64,000 nucleotides of DNA from Chitinophaga ginsengisoli (GTDB lineage: Bacteria; Bacteroidota; Bacteroidia; Chitinophagales; Chitinophagaceae). Shown here piece by piece: positions 36,080 through 44,946 of this stretch. The DNA is taken from positions 496,001-560,000 of the forward strand of contig NZ_PYGK01000004.1 in NCBI RefSeq assembly GCF_003014595.1, read 5' to 3'. The notes under the pieces are model-generated. The model saw only the letters and a program-made list of their open reading frames with translations. It made no database searches and had not been told where the DNA came from. A program made the translations under genes and the position numbers. Each line of letters starts with the position of its first letter. The first letter of the stretch is position 1.

Positions 36080-37074
36080 AGTGTCTTTGCGGTATCAGAT
36101 GGTATGGGCTGTACTTTGGCCTTTTTGCCAAACAGGGAGAAATGCACATAACGTTTTGGGTTTACGCGCAGGTCTTCCAGTAATTTATTCAGGCTATTGA
36201 GCGAATTTTGCAGGTTATTATATACTTTCTTGTCGTTCAGCATCAAGCCGATAGACCCATCCGTACTGTTTAATTTAGCAATTGTTTCGTTCAGGCGTGT
36301 TGCCATCTGCTGCAGTTCCAGCAATGTTTTATCGAGCTGGCCATTTGCCAGGGCGGCAGTTGTTTTTTCCGCATTGCCCAGGATGGCGTTAATCTTGTCG
36401 TTATTATTTTTCAGATTGGCGGTCAGTGACTCCAGGTTATCAAACGTAGCTTTTACGTTCCCGTGCTGAGGATCCAGCATACTGTTCAGGGAAGCAGAAG
36501 TACGTGTGAAATTGTTCATGGTGGTGTTCAGGTGAGCGATGGCTTCACGCAGATTCCCTTTAGTGGAAGGATCGAAGATGGAGTTGACAGTCAGGAGTAC
36601 GGAGTCCACGGATCCGAGTGTTCCCTCCAGTTTCTTTACCAATGGGCTCAGCTGTTCCTTGAGTGCATCGGTAATAGAGCCATCCACAGCGGCATAGATC
36701 GTATCGCCGTCTTCAAGATAGGCATTGGCGTTACCAAAGTCAATCTGTACAGATTTAGTACCTAAGAGATCGCTTGCTATACGGGCCACAGAGTTCTGGG
36801 GAATATCGATTTTTTTGGTGATCCTGAGCTCAACCAGGATCTTGCCGGCATTCTTATCCATAATTTCCAGATTGGACACGTTACCGACTACGAGGCCATT
36901 CACCTGTACAGGGTTAGAGGGCTGAAGACCATTTACCTGGCTATATATGGCATAGATTTTCTTCGTTTTTGAAAAAAGGCTTTTACCCTTTAACAAATTA
37001 AAACCCAAAATCAGCATAGCAATCGAGACTGCTGCAAGAATGCCTACTTTGGTTTCGTTTGATACTTTAAACAT
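36076..37074 (-). CDS. MlaD/MCE-domain lipid-transport protein
   Basis: A membrane-anchored periplasmic protein of phospholipid or lipid transport systems. A single N-terminal helix (about residues 8-25) is followed by the MCE domain (about 35-115, with GLQPSNPVQVNGLVVGNVSNLEI and SVQIDFGN) and a long helical, coiled-coil-like tail. The frame opens with TTG at 37098, but the ATG at 37074 (MFKVSNETKVG) is the proper start, giving 332 residues. No MlaE or MlaF lies beside it; the OstA-like gene follows with a 4-bp overlap. Confidence 0.9.
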   Translation of the reverse strand: MFKVSNETKVGILAAVSIAMLILGFNLLKGKSLFSKTKKIYAIYSQVNGLQPSNPVQVNGLVVGNVSNLEIMDKNAGKILVELRITKKIDIPQNSVARIASDLLGTKSVQIDFGNANAYLEDGDTIYAAVDGSITDALKEQLSPLVKKLEGTLGSVDSVLLTVNSIFDPSTKGNLREAIAHLNTTMNNFTRTSASLNSMLDPQHGNVKATFDNLESLTANLKNNNDKINAILGNAEKTTAALANGQLDKTLLELQQMATRLNETIAKLNSTDGSIGLMLNDKKVYNNLQNSLNSLNKLLEDLRVNPKRYVHFSLFGKKAKVQPIPSDTAKTL

Positions 37075-37282
37075 AGAATACGTTATACGTTGCTGCAAAA
37101 ATAATCAAAAAAGGTTGCGGGCAATCATGCTCATGCCCCCTGGGGCGAACACGGAATCCGTTGCCTGTTTTTTAACGGCAGACAAATATGCAGCTTTTCA
37201 GCAGAAAAAGTAAAGTAATTAAATGTTAAAAGGAAACGACGGGGTCGGGGTAATAACGGGGTAATGTTCCGTTGGGGGGCTC

Positions 37283-38950
37283 TTAGCGGCTGGCAATATT
37301 ATCTGCGGATACCAGGGAAGCATTCCAGAATCCTGCTTTTTTAGCTTTGGTCAGTGCAGCATTGGCTTCTTTCTCAGTCTTGAAATTCACCCATATATAT
37401 TTATTAAGGGACTTGCGGTTGATCACAACGGTTTCACGGATGATAGTGCCGCGTAAGCCGTTGAAAATAGGGGCGCTACGTGTATATCTCTTGTCGGTGA
37501 CCAGCAATTGTACATCATATTTGAAGCTGACCTTGGGGACGGTTGTCCGGGTAGGAGAGGGGGCTTTCGCCGCTGCCAGCTGCACTTCTTCATCACCCTG
37601 ACCCATCAGCGCAGCTTTCCTGAAGCCAAGCTGCTTTGCTTGTCGCAAAGCAGCATTAGCTTCAGAACGGGACTTAAAACTGCCCCAGATGTATTTGTAT
37701 TTATTTACTTTCTTACTGTTCATCACGACCTGTTCCTTCCGGATGGTGCCTCTCAGTTTATTGAAAATGGAGGCGTCGCGGGTATATTTTTTATCGCTGA
37801 CCAGCAACTGTACATCATATTTATATGGATTTTGACTGGTAGGTGCTGTTGATTTAGCTGATTTGCCGGAGAAAGTTACCTCCCGGGCAACGGTTCTGGT
37901 AGTTGTCTGCGTTTTTGTAGCGACAACAGGCGTCTTGGATTTGTTCCTTGACTTAGGGGAATTATAACTGATCGGCGCTGCTTCCATGGTAGACTGCTCT
38001 GATGCAGGAGTGGCCTGGCGTTCTTCCGGTGTGCTGTAACGGCCCAGTTCATCTTTATAACGTTTGATGGCTTTAAAGATGCAGTTGGCGGCTTCCTGCT
38101 GGCCGGAGGCCGAGTTCAGGTAATCTTCTTCTTCAGGATTGCTGATGAAGCCCAGCTCCACCAGTACGCTTGGCATAGCGGTAGCCTGGAGTACCCAGAT
38201 ACCTTTTTCATCACGCTGGCGCGCACCACGGCTGATGCGGCCTACGCTGGAAAACTCGTCTTCAATGAGTGTGGACAGACGGAGGCTCTGGTCAAAGTAG
38301 GCGTTGCGGAGGGTATTTAATAATATAAAGGTTTCAGGATCAGACATGTCCAGTACGGAATTTGCATCTTCGGAGTTGGCATCCAGCATGATCACGGAGG
38401 AGCTTTCTTTCAGCGATTCGGTCTTGGCATTGTTCTTTCCGGTAGCCCATACATAGGTTTCGGTACCCTGGGCGGTACTGGGAGAGGTAGCATAGATGGC
38501 CCTTTTTACGGGTACCTTACGTTTACCTTTTTTGATGTAAGCAGTTTTGTAACCAACAACGTGACGGGTCGGACCCGCTGAGTTACAGTGAATTGAAATA
38601 AAAAGATCTCCTTTTTCCCTGTTAGCTATGATCGCTCTTTCATTCAGATCGGCACGAAGGGTAGAACCCAGGGCATTCCTGGTTTTACGCGTATACACTA
38701 CACGTACGTCTTTCATATTCGCTTCAATCAGCTTTCCAAGTTGCATCGCCACATCCAGCACTACTCCCTCTTCGGTGGAATATTTACCCCTGGCGCCCGG
38801 TGTCTGGGCACTATGACCAGGATCGATGATGATAGTTCTGAGGGGAGGATTTTGCTTTTTTCCAATGACAGTTCGGTTCGTTGCATAAAGAAGGATAGTC
38901 CCTAAAAAGATGGCACATCCCAAAAAGATCCAAAATCGGTTCCAGCGCAT
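37283..38950 (-). CDS. N-acetylmuramoyl-L-alanine amidase with two C-terminal repeats
   Basis: Peptidoglycan amidase of the amidase_3 type. After a single N-terminal membrane helix, the zinc ligands appear in order: IIIDPGHSAQTPG, then EEGVVLDVA, then SIHCNSAG. The catalytic glutamate lies in VLVELGFISNPEEE. The C-terminus holds two similar blocks of about 75 residues (about 390-465 and 475-550), each beginning KYDVQLLV, of SPOR-like character and possibly peptidoglycan-binding. A proline/threonine-rich linker joins them to the catalytic domain. It is divergent from lptD. Confidence 0.93.
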   Translation of the reverse strand: MRWNRFWIFLGCAIFLGTILLYATNRTVIGKKQNPPLRTIIIDPGHSAQTPGARGKYSTEEGVVLDVAMQLGKLIEANMKDVRVVYTRKTRNALGSTLRADLNERAIIANREKGDLFISIHCNSAGPTRHVVGYKTAYIKKGKRKVPVKRAIYATSPSTAQGTETYVWATGKNNAKTESLKESSSVIMLDANSEDANSVLDMSDPETFILLNTLRNAYFDQSLRLSTLIEDEFSSVGRISRGARQRDEKGIWVLQATAMPSVLVELGFISNPEEEDYLNSASGQQEAANCIFKAIKRYKDELGRYSTPEERQATPASEQSTMEAAPISYNSPKSRNKSKTPVVATKTQTTTRTVAREVTFSGKSAKSTAPTSQNPYKYDVQLLVSDKKYTRDASIFNKLRGTIRKEQVVMNSKKVNKYKYIWGSFKSRSEANAALRQAKQLGFRKAALMGQGDEEVQLAAAKAPSPTRTTVPKVSFKYDVQLLVTDKRYTRSAPIFNGLRGTIIRETVVINRKSLNKYIWVNFKTEKEANAALTKAKKAGFWNASLVSADNIASR

Positions 38951-39132
38951 GACTCAGTTTTTATTATATTTTAGTGGGCGTTAGTAGTATGTTAAATTGT
39001 TCGTAGATCGCAGCGTCCGCTTTGACCGTTAAAATGTCGTTCGTATTTTGGCCCTGATAAATGACCGTATGCTTTGTTTGGCCTGGCACTCATTTTCGTT
39101 TTACAATTGATAATAATTTGTCTAAAAACATG

Positions 39133-39140
39133 TAGGTTTG
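39133..39140 (+). promoter_or_regulatory. Candidate -7 element before lptD
   Basis: TAGGTTTG fits the Bacteroidota -7 box, but it lies only 14 bases before the ATG and the best -33 match (TTG at 39107) is 23 bases away. Confidence 0.3.
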
Positions 39141-39154
39141 TGCCCGCTTAACAC

Positions 39155-41944
39155 ATGCACCTGAATCACAAAAATAATTATAAAAAGTTTTTGCGACAGA
39201 TATACCTGGTTTTTGCCGGTATATTAATTGTCATTCCCTTCATAATAACAGCTGTCGCTACTCCTGCGCCGGATGCCTATGAGAGTTTTAACAAAAGTTT
39301 CACAGATGGCGTACCCAAAGATACGGTGCCTATTCCCAAAACTGATAGTTCCTCAAAGGGAAAAGATACAACATTAAGGCCAGTTACAGCACCTGCGGAA
39401 GAGGTGACTGACAGTGTTCCGGTATCAACAGATTATACAGGTACCGACAGTATGTTTGTCCCTAAGCTTTCCAAAGACAGTCTGGACGCGCCTATTACCT
39501 ATAAAGCTAAGGATTCGATCGTTCTCGTAGTGCCGGATAAACGTTTTTATTTTTATGGTACCGCCAATACCAAGTATAAGAAAACGACCCTTTCTGCGGA
39601 ACGTATGAATTATACCCAGTCTACAGGTATCATGGAAGCTACCACGGCCCAGGATACTGCCGGTAAGCCTTATGGCCGTCCGCAGCTGGACGATAACGGG
39701 CAGGCCTTCGACTCAGATACGCTCAGATATAATATTACCACACAGCGGGCAAAAATCTACAATACCCGTTCCCAATATGGGGAGGGCTTTGTGGCCAGCC
39801 AGCAGACCAAACGTGAGCCGGATAACAGCATCTTCGGTTTCAGGAATGGATATACTACCTGTAACCTGGATACGCCTCACTTCCAGTTCAGGGCCAAAAA
39901 GATCAAGGTGATACCGGATAAACTGGTTATCTCCGGTCCGGCCAACCTGGAGATCGAAGGCGTGCCTACGCCATTATTTATACCGTTTGCTATCTTCCCC
40001 ATCACCCACGGCCAACAATCCGGTATCCTGGTACCTGGCTACGTAGTGAATGCACAGAAGGGTATGGGTCTGGAAAATGGCGGTTATTATATAGGTCTGG
40101 GCGACAATTTCGACCTGACCCTCCGTGGTGAGGTCTACTCTTACGGTAGCTGGTCCCTTACGGCCAGCCCTACCTACCGGAAGCGCTACCATTATAATGG
40201 TGGTATGACGCTGAGTTTTGCCAATACCCGTTTCGGCGATCCATCCGTTAAAACTGAGTTTAGCCGCTCACGTGACTTCCGCGTCATGTGGAACCATAGT
40301 ATGGACAGTAAGGCGCGTCCCGGCGTTACTTTCGGGGCCAGTGTAAACTTTGGTACATCCAGTTATAATAAGTTCAACGTGTATGATTACTCTTCCCGTG
40401 TGAACAATAACCTGGGATCGTCCATCAGTTTCTCGAAAACCTGGCAGGGAAAGCCGTTCAACTTTACCTCCAGCCTTACCCACTCACAGAACCTGACCAC
40501 CCGCGACGTCAATATATCATTCCCGTCTGCCACCTTTACGATGAATACCATCTATCCTTTCCAGCCAAAAGAAGTGGTAGGCAGGGCGAAGTGGTATCAT
40601 AAACTGGGGATAGGCTATAATGGTACATTGCAAAACAGTGTCACCTTTAAGGATTCTGTGTTCGGTAAGTCAAAGATGTTTGACGCCTTACAGTCCGGTA
40701 TGAAACATGCTATTCCTATTTCATTCTCCATACCGGTATTTAAGAACTTTACCTTTTCTCCGTCAATCAGCTATTCGGAATATTGGTTTACCAAGAAGAC
40801 GATAAGGACATTTAACCGGAATAAGCGTGTTAGTATTGACTCACTGGGAGGTATAGATACAACTTATCAGTCAGGCTTTTTCTCTGCCAGACAAGCCAGT
40901 GCGGGCGTTTCATTGTCTACCGCATTGTATGGTATGTACCAGTTTGGCAAGGATTCAAAGATCAAGGCTATCAGGCACGTGATGAGGCCAACTATCAGCG
41001 CCTCCCTCGCTCCTGATCTTGCGAAGAACGCTTACTATGACCTTTATTACACCAGGGATAGCCAGAAAGTAAGGCAGTCATATTTCACCAGTTCCTCCGT
41101 CGGGGTGCCTTCGGAAGGACGATCGGGGTCTATTTCCTTTGGGATAGATAACAACCTCGAAATGAAGGTGTTCTCGAAAAAGGATACCTCTGCCAATAAG
41201 GAGAAAAAGATCAAACTACTGGATGGTTTTGGTATCAATGGTTCCTATAACTTCCTGGCAGACAGCTTCCAGTTGTCCAATTTTAATATCTATGCCCGTA
41301 CAAACCTCTTTGATAAACTGAATATCACGGCAGGTGGTACTATCGATCCTTATGTGGTGAATGCCAGGGGTAACAGGATAGAGAAGTACGTATGGCAGGA
41401 TGGTAAATTCAGCATAGGCCGTCTTACCAGCGCCAATATTGCGTTGAGCACCTCTTTCCAGTCGTCCGACAAGAAAAGCAAACAAAAAGAACAGGAAATC
41501 CAGAACATTGAGAATGAACAGAGTAACGATGCTGCCTTCCAGGCGCAACAGCGTCAGCTACAGGCTGTCAGAAAGAACCCTGGAGAATATGTGGACTTCG
41601 ATATTCCATGGAAACTGGACCTTTCCTATAGCTTAACCTATAGTAAAAATATCATTCCCGATTCCGGAGGTGTGGTAAAGACTATTACCCAGTACCTTGC
41701 CTTTAACGGTGACTTCAGCCTGACGCCTAAGTGGAAGATAGGGGTGAACAGTGGTTATAACTTCATTGATAATAAACTGGCCTATACGAATGTATACATC
41801 TCCCGCGACCTCCATTGCTGGCAGATGTCTATCAACCTGATCCCGATCGGTACTTACCGTCAGTTCAGTATCACGATCAGTCCGAAATCAGGTATCCTCC
41901 GTGACCTCCGTCTCAACAGGTCGCGAACGTTCTACGACTTATAG
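39155..41944 (+). CDS. lptD: LptD-like outer membrane LPS-assembly protein
   Basis: A 929-residue outer-membrane barrel that inserts lipopolysaccharide into the outer leaflet. Signal segment at about residues 10-35, then a short S/D-rich stretch. An OstA-like beta-jellyroll follows (about residues 130-290, with YFYGTANTKYKKTTLSAERMNY and DKLVISGPANLEIEGVP), then a long barrel. Size and domain order match the Bacteroidota putative LPS-assembly LptD. With the OstA-like and MlaD genes nearby it makes a coherent envelope block. Confidence 0.9.
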   Translation: MHLNHKNNYKKFLRQIYLVFAGILIVIPFIITAVATPAPDAYESFNKSFTDGVPKDTVPIPKTDSSSKGKDTTLRPVTAPAEEVTDSVPVSTDYTGTDSMFVPKLSKDSLDAPITYKAKDSIVLVVPDKRFYFYGTANTKYKKTTLSAERMNYTQSTGIMEATTAQDTAGKPYGRPQLDDNGQAFDSDTLRYNITTQRAKIYNTRSQYGEGFVASQQTKREPDNSIFGFRNGYTTCNLDTPHFQFRAKKIKVIPDKLVISGPANLEIEGVPTPLFIPFAIFPITHGQQSGILVPGYVVNAQKGMGLENGGYYIGLGDNFDLTLRGEVYSYGSWSLTASPTYRKRYHYNGGMTLSFANTRFGDPSVKTEFSRSRDFRVMWNHSMDSKARPGVTFGASVNFGTSSYNKFNVYDYSSRVNNNLGSSISFSKTWQGKPFNFTSSLTHSQNLTTRDVNISFPSATFTMNTIYPFQPKEVVGRAKWYHKLGIGYNGTLQNSVTFKDSVFGKSKMFDALQSGMKHAIPISFSIPVFKNFTFSPSISYSEYWFTKKTIRTFNRNKRVSIDSLGGIDTTYQSGFFSARQASAGVSLSTALYGMYQFGKDSKIKAIRHVMRPTISASLAPDLAKNAYYDLYYTRDSQKVRQSYFTSSSVGVPSEGRSGSISFGIDNNLEMKVFSKKDTSANKEKKIKLLDGFGINGSYNFLADSFQLSNFNIYARTNLFDKLNITAGGTIDPYVVNARGNRIEKYVWQDGKFSIGRLTSANIALSTSFQSSDKKSKQKEQEIQNIENEQSNDAAFQAQQRQLQAVRKNPGEYVDFDIPWKLDLSYSLTYSKNIIPDSGGVVKTITQYLAFNGDFSLTPKWKIGVNSGYNFIDNKLAYTNVYISRDLHCWQMSINLIPIGTYRQFSITISPKSGILRDLRLNRSRTFYDL

Positions 41945-41967
41945 CGTCCGGGACTCTTACCGTATTA

Positions 41968-42052
41968 ATACTGCTTAGATACCGCTTATCCTCCCTTCAT
42001 CCTCCCTTCCGAAGGGAGGATGAAGGGAGGATAAGCGGTATCTAAGCAGTAT
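41968..42052. repeat. 85-bp perfect palindrome (42-bp inverted repeat)
   Basis: Bases 41968-42009 and 42011-42052 are exact reverse complements over 42 positions with a single central base, so the DNA could form one uninterrupted hairpin. Each arm contains two CCTCCCTTC copies and a TAAGCGGTATCTAAGCAGT-like segment that repeats once more outside the right arm. No T-run follows, so it is not a standard terminator. It lies at the start of the gene-free stretch 41945-42545. Confidence 0.95.
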
Positions 42053-42140
42053 CTAAGCGATATCACTCCAATATAAATGACCAGATTGCCCCCTGAAAGG
42101 GTAGGTGTTCCTATCTTTATTCCCGTCTGGCTTCGGTTGA

Positions 42141-42280
42141 CATTCGCTTCGACTATAGTGGAGGTTCCTACCTATAGGCACTGTAGTCCTACATTACAGG
42201 CACTATTCTATAGCGATGGCTATACAAAGTGCCTGTAATGCTATAGTAGAGAGCCTATAGGATATAGCCTCCACCGAATG
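42141..42280. repeat. 140-bp imperfect nested inverted repeat
   Basis: Matching arms step inward: CATTCG with CGAATG, GTGGAGG (42158) with CCTCCAC (42268), CCTATAGG with itself, CATTACAGGCACT (42192) with AGTGCCTGTAATG (42228), and a central TATAGC-GATG-GCTATA. The spacing between arms is nearly symmetric, so a long branched hairpin is possible. It lies 88 bases after the perfect palindrome. The rest of this gene-free stretch is purine-rich low complexity (42430-42500) and a 16-bp palindrome. Confidence 0.85.
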
Positions 42281-42516
42281 TTGGGGAGAGGTCGGGCGAA
42301 TGAACTCCGAAGGAATGTAACAACCTGATACTTTTTTAACAAGGCATTTTTAGCCCCGGATCGCCGATTGGAGTATTAACTGATTGTTTAACAGTTTATT
42401 ATGTTTTTATTCCCCCTTTTTTCCTGGGAGAACAAGCAGAGAAGAAGCGGAGAAGACGCAGCGAAGACGCACAGGCAAAGCATAGAAGAGGCGATAAAAT
42501 AGTATCACCATAGTAG

Positions 42517-42532
42517 TGCTGACATGTCAGCA
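42517..42532. repeat. 16-bp perfect palindrome
   Basis: TGCTGACATGTCAGCA is fully self-complementary. It lies 14 bases beyond the stop of the minus-strand acyltransferase gene. Role unknown; no T-run accompanies it. Confidence 0.6.
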
Positions 42533-42545
42533 TAGGTGCTCGTTA

Positions 42546-43286
42546 CTAATGTTGCTCAATATGCTCCCACATCGTTTTAAACACCCTTTCTTTCAATAAT
42601 TGCATATCTTCCTCACTATTTCCTTCGGGATATATTGGAGGCAAAAAATGGATATCTATGGCGTGCGGAAGGGCATAGAAAAACTTGCCGGGAGGCAATA
42701 TCTTCCGGGTATTAAAAATAACTGCCGGCAGAATGGGACGCCCGGTTTCAACGGCCAGGATAAAGGCGCCATCATAAAAAGATTTGAGGGGCTGATCTGT
42801 TTTATTGCGGGTACCTTCAGGATATAACAGCATGTGTATCCCCTCCTGCAACACTTTTTTCATTTCAGGCAGCGTTCTTTTACGGCTTTCCGGATCAGTT
42901 CTGTCTACCAGCACGGTACCCACCTTGTACATGATACCAAAAATAGGCGCCTTTTCAAGTTCCTTTTTACCCAGGCTTTTGCTGCCTGCCGGGATGGCAT
43001 AGGTCGTAGTGTGGATATCCATCATCGAGTTATGATTGCAAACGATGATATAGGGGTCTTTTGATCTGAAATATTCAACTCCCTTTCTACGCACCGGGCA
43101 GAATATCAGCGGCATGTAAACATGCATCCAGGCACGGCCCAATGCCATAAAATAACGGATATTACGGGGAGACGGTAGCAGCGATACCAGCCACATAGGC
43201 AGTAGCATGATTAGCATAGTACAAATAAACAGAAGCAATGCATATGTAGCGTACAACCTGGCCAGGAGATTCTTAAGCCATTTCAT
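42546..43286 (-). CDS. plsC: 1-acyl-sn-glycerol-3-phosphate acyltransferase (PlsC family)
   Basis: Adds the second acyl chain to lysophosphatidic acid in phospholipid synthesis at the inner membrane. 246 residues with two N-terminal hydrophobic segments, then the catalytic NHxxxxD motif as CNHNSMMDI near residue 84 and the glycerol-phosphate motif YPEGTRN near residue 157. Single gene; the upstream region carries no assigned promoter. Other lysolipid acyltransferases share these motifs, so substrate range is open. Confidence 0.92.
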   Translation of the reverse strand: MKWLKNLLARLYATYALLLFICTMLIMLLPMWLVSLLPSPRNIRYFMALGRAWMHVYMPLIFCPVRRKGVEYFRSKDPYIIVCNHNSMMDIHTTTYAIPAGSKSLGKKELEKAPIFGIMYKVGTVLVDRTDPESRKRTLPEMKKVLQEGIHMLLYPEGTRNKTDQPLKSFYDGAFILAVETGRPILPAVIFNTRKILPPGKFFYALPHAIDIHFLPPIYPEGNSEEDMQLLKERVFKTMWEHIEQH

Positions 43287-43443
43287 AGTCTGTAGTAATT
43301 ATTCTTTAGTCCCTTTTGGTACATAAATATAGTGACTATCCGCTATATATGGCAAGCCTGCATGTATGATTTTGATCATAGCTGCTGATCCACTCCCGAA
43401 TCTGTATAGATGGCTTTTTGATGAAAGAGGACGAAGAGATGAA

Positions 43444-44181
43444 TCATAATTGAGGATGATCCTGTTTCCATACCTGTTGGAAATAGCTGCCCGAGTCCCG
43501 GATGTATTTGTAGTATTCGTATTCAGTGTCGAAGTTCTGCAGCATTTCATACGTAGGACGGTATTCTACCATAAAACTATCCAGGGCGGGCGATTGTAAG
43601 CCTGTCAGTTTTTGTATCAGCACCTTGTTAAACCGGTGATCTACGTATTTCTCGTGTTCCAGCACTATAAGATGTTCTCTGAAGGCCTCCATTCTTTTAA
43701 TCTTTCTCATGCTGAACAGGGCATCCAGGTTAACACCCACGCCACCACCTGCGGAGGAAATATATTCCGGCGAAAAATCAAACACCTTGCGGTACTCTTC
43801 CCGGTTGGCGATAGAGTCTAACTGGTAACTTTTCCTTTTTTCCTGGATCTCTACGGTAGGGAGTGTAGTGACATCTACATGCAGGCTCATATCAAAGGCA
43901 CGGTTGAGCGGCGCCTCCTTTACAGGGATCTTCATCGTGGCTTTGCCCAGGTACGAAAAGCTGATAGAGTCGGTGAGTGGCAGCCTGATAGTATAGCGTC
44001 CCAAAGAATCAGTAACAGTGCCTGCGCCCGAAGTACTCATCACGCTTACTCCCGACAGTCCGTAACGGGCAGAACGCTCATATACCGTTCCGTAGATAGT
44101 ACGGACCTGTGCTTTGGTGATCCCGGCCAGCAGGACCAATACCACAAACAGGGCTATTTTCAGGAAGAGGCTATTATTCAT
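43444..44181 (-). CDS. Exported protein with N-terminal carboxypeptidase-regulatory-like domain
   Basis: A 245-residue protein with a signal peptide ending near TKAQ (residue 25) and a carboxypeptidase-regulatory-like beta-sandwich (about residues 28-115). That sandwich includes GTVYERSARYGLSGVSVMSTSG and TDSLGRYTIRLPL, as seen at the front of TonB receptors. No plug or barrel follows. The remaining 130 residues are helical and charged with no recognised domain. It may be a free-standing accessory protein or a truncated receptor relative. Confidence 0.78.
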   Translation of the reverse strand: MNNSLFLKIALFVVLVLLAGITKAQVRTIYGTVYERSARYGLSGVSVMSTSGAGTVTDSLGRYTIRLPLTDSISFSYLGKATMKIPVKEAPLNRAFDMSLHVDVTTLPTVEIQEKRKSYQLDSIANREEYRKVFDFSPEYISSAGGGVGVNLDALFSMRKIKRMEAFREHLIVLEHEKYVDHRFNKVLIQKLTGLQSPALDSFMVEYRPTYEMLQNFDTEYEYYKYIRDSGSYFQQVWKQDHPQL

Positions 44182-44283
44182 TTCGGGAACAATCTAAGAC
44201 AGGAGTAATATATAAGCAAGAATGAGATAAATATTAACATTTCATTTTAGATGAACGGCCGCCTGAAAAGGACCAACGGGGTA

Positions 44284-44853
44284 TTAATGTTTCCTTCTGA
44301 TACGGCTCAGCGACTGGGGCGTAATGCCCAGGTAAGAGGCAATATCGCCCAGCGGTACCCTGCTGGCGATGTCGGGCTGGCGTTCCAGGAATAAACGATA
44401 TCGCTCGCTGGAATCATACCCCAGATAGGCATTACGGGTATTGATCTTCTCCAGCAGGGTCTTTTGGATGGACTGGTCGATAGCAGTTTTCAGTGCCGGA
44501 TATTGCTCATACAATTCCATCAGTGCTGCACGGTCTATACAAAGCACTTCCGCATCGCAGGCAGCCTGGATCGTTTCATGTGCTATCACCTGGTTAATAA
44601 AGCTGTTCAGGATAGTACAGAAACGGTTTTCGCTTGTGAAGAAATGTGTTACTTCATGGCCGTTCTCATTTTGCACCAGTATCCGGAGTATTCCTTTACA
44701 TACAAAGAACAATTGTCTGCAGATATGATCTGATTGAAACAAGGTAGCTCCCTCTTTATATGTGCGGTGTTCAAAGGCATCCAGGATCACGCCCTGGTCG
44801 CTTGCTGACAGTGATTTACCAAGTTGCAGATGATTGAGCAGCTGATTGTCCAT
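44284..44853 (-). CDS. Crp/Fnr-family transcriptional regulator
   Basis: An N-terminal cyclic-nucleotide-binding-like domain (about residues 15-120, HRTYKEGATLFQSDHICRQL and ENGHEVTHFFTSENRFC) is followed by a helix-turn-helix (LGDIASYLGITPQSLSRIRR) at the C-terminus. From the ATG at 44853 it has 189 residues; an upstream ATG at 44889 is possible but extends into the shared promoter region. It is divergent from the SDR gene at 44947 and probably regulates it. The effector is not predictable. Confidence 0.88.
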   Translation of the reverse strand: MDNQLLNHLQLGKSLSASDQGVILDAFEHRTYKEGATLFQSDHICRQLFFVCKGILRILVQNENGHEVTHFFTSENRFCTILNSFINQVIAHETIQAACDAEVLCIDRAALMELYEQYPALKTAIDQSIQKTLLEKINTRNAYLGYDSSERYRLFLERQPDIASRVPLGDIASYLGITPQSLSRIRRKH

Positions 44854-44946
44854 GTAACAAATATCGGAATTGAAATCGTTTTTTACCATTTGTTAAATAG
44901 TCCCGTTTGCGGGCTTCGGACCTTTGATGTCTCAAAACAAAGAATT

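Noticed and set aside
43299..43550. 83-residue minus-strand gene
   Set aside because: It overlaps the carboxypeptidase-regulatory gene in another frame and has no supporting features.
44855..44895. TAACAAAT/ATTTGTTA inverted repeat as a Crp operator
   Set aside because: Arms are 25 bases apart, unlike the compact site of Crp-type regulators. AT-rich chance match is likely.
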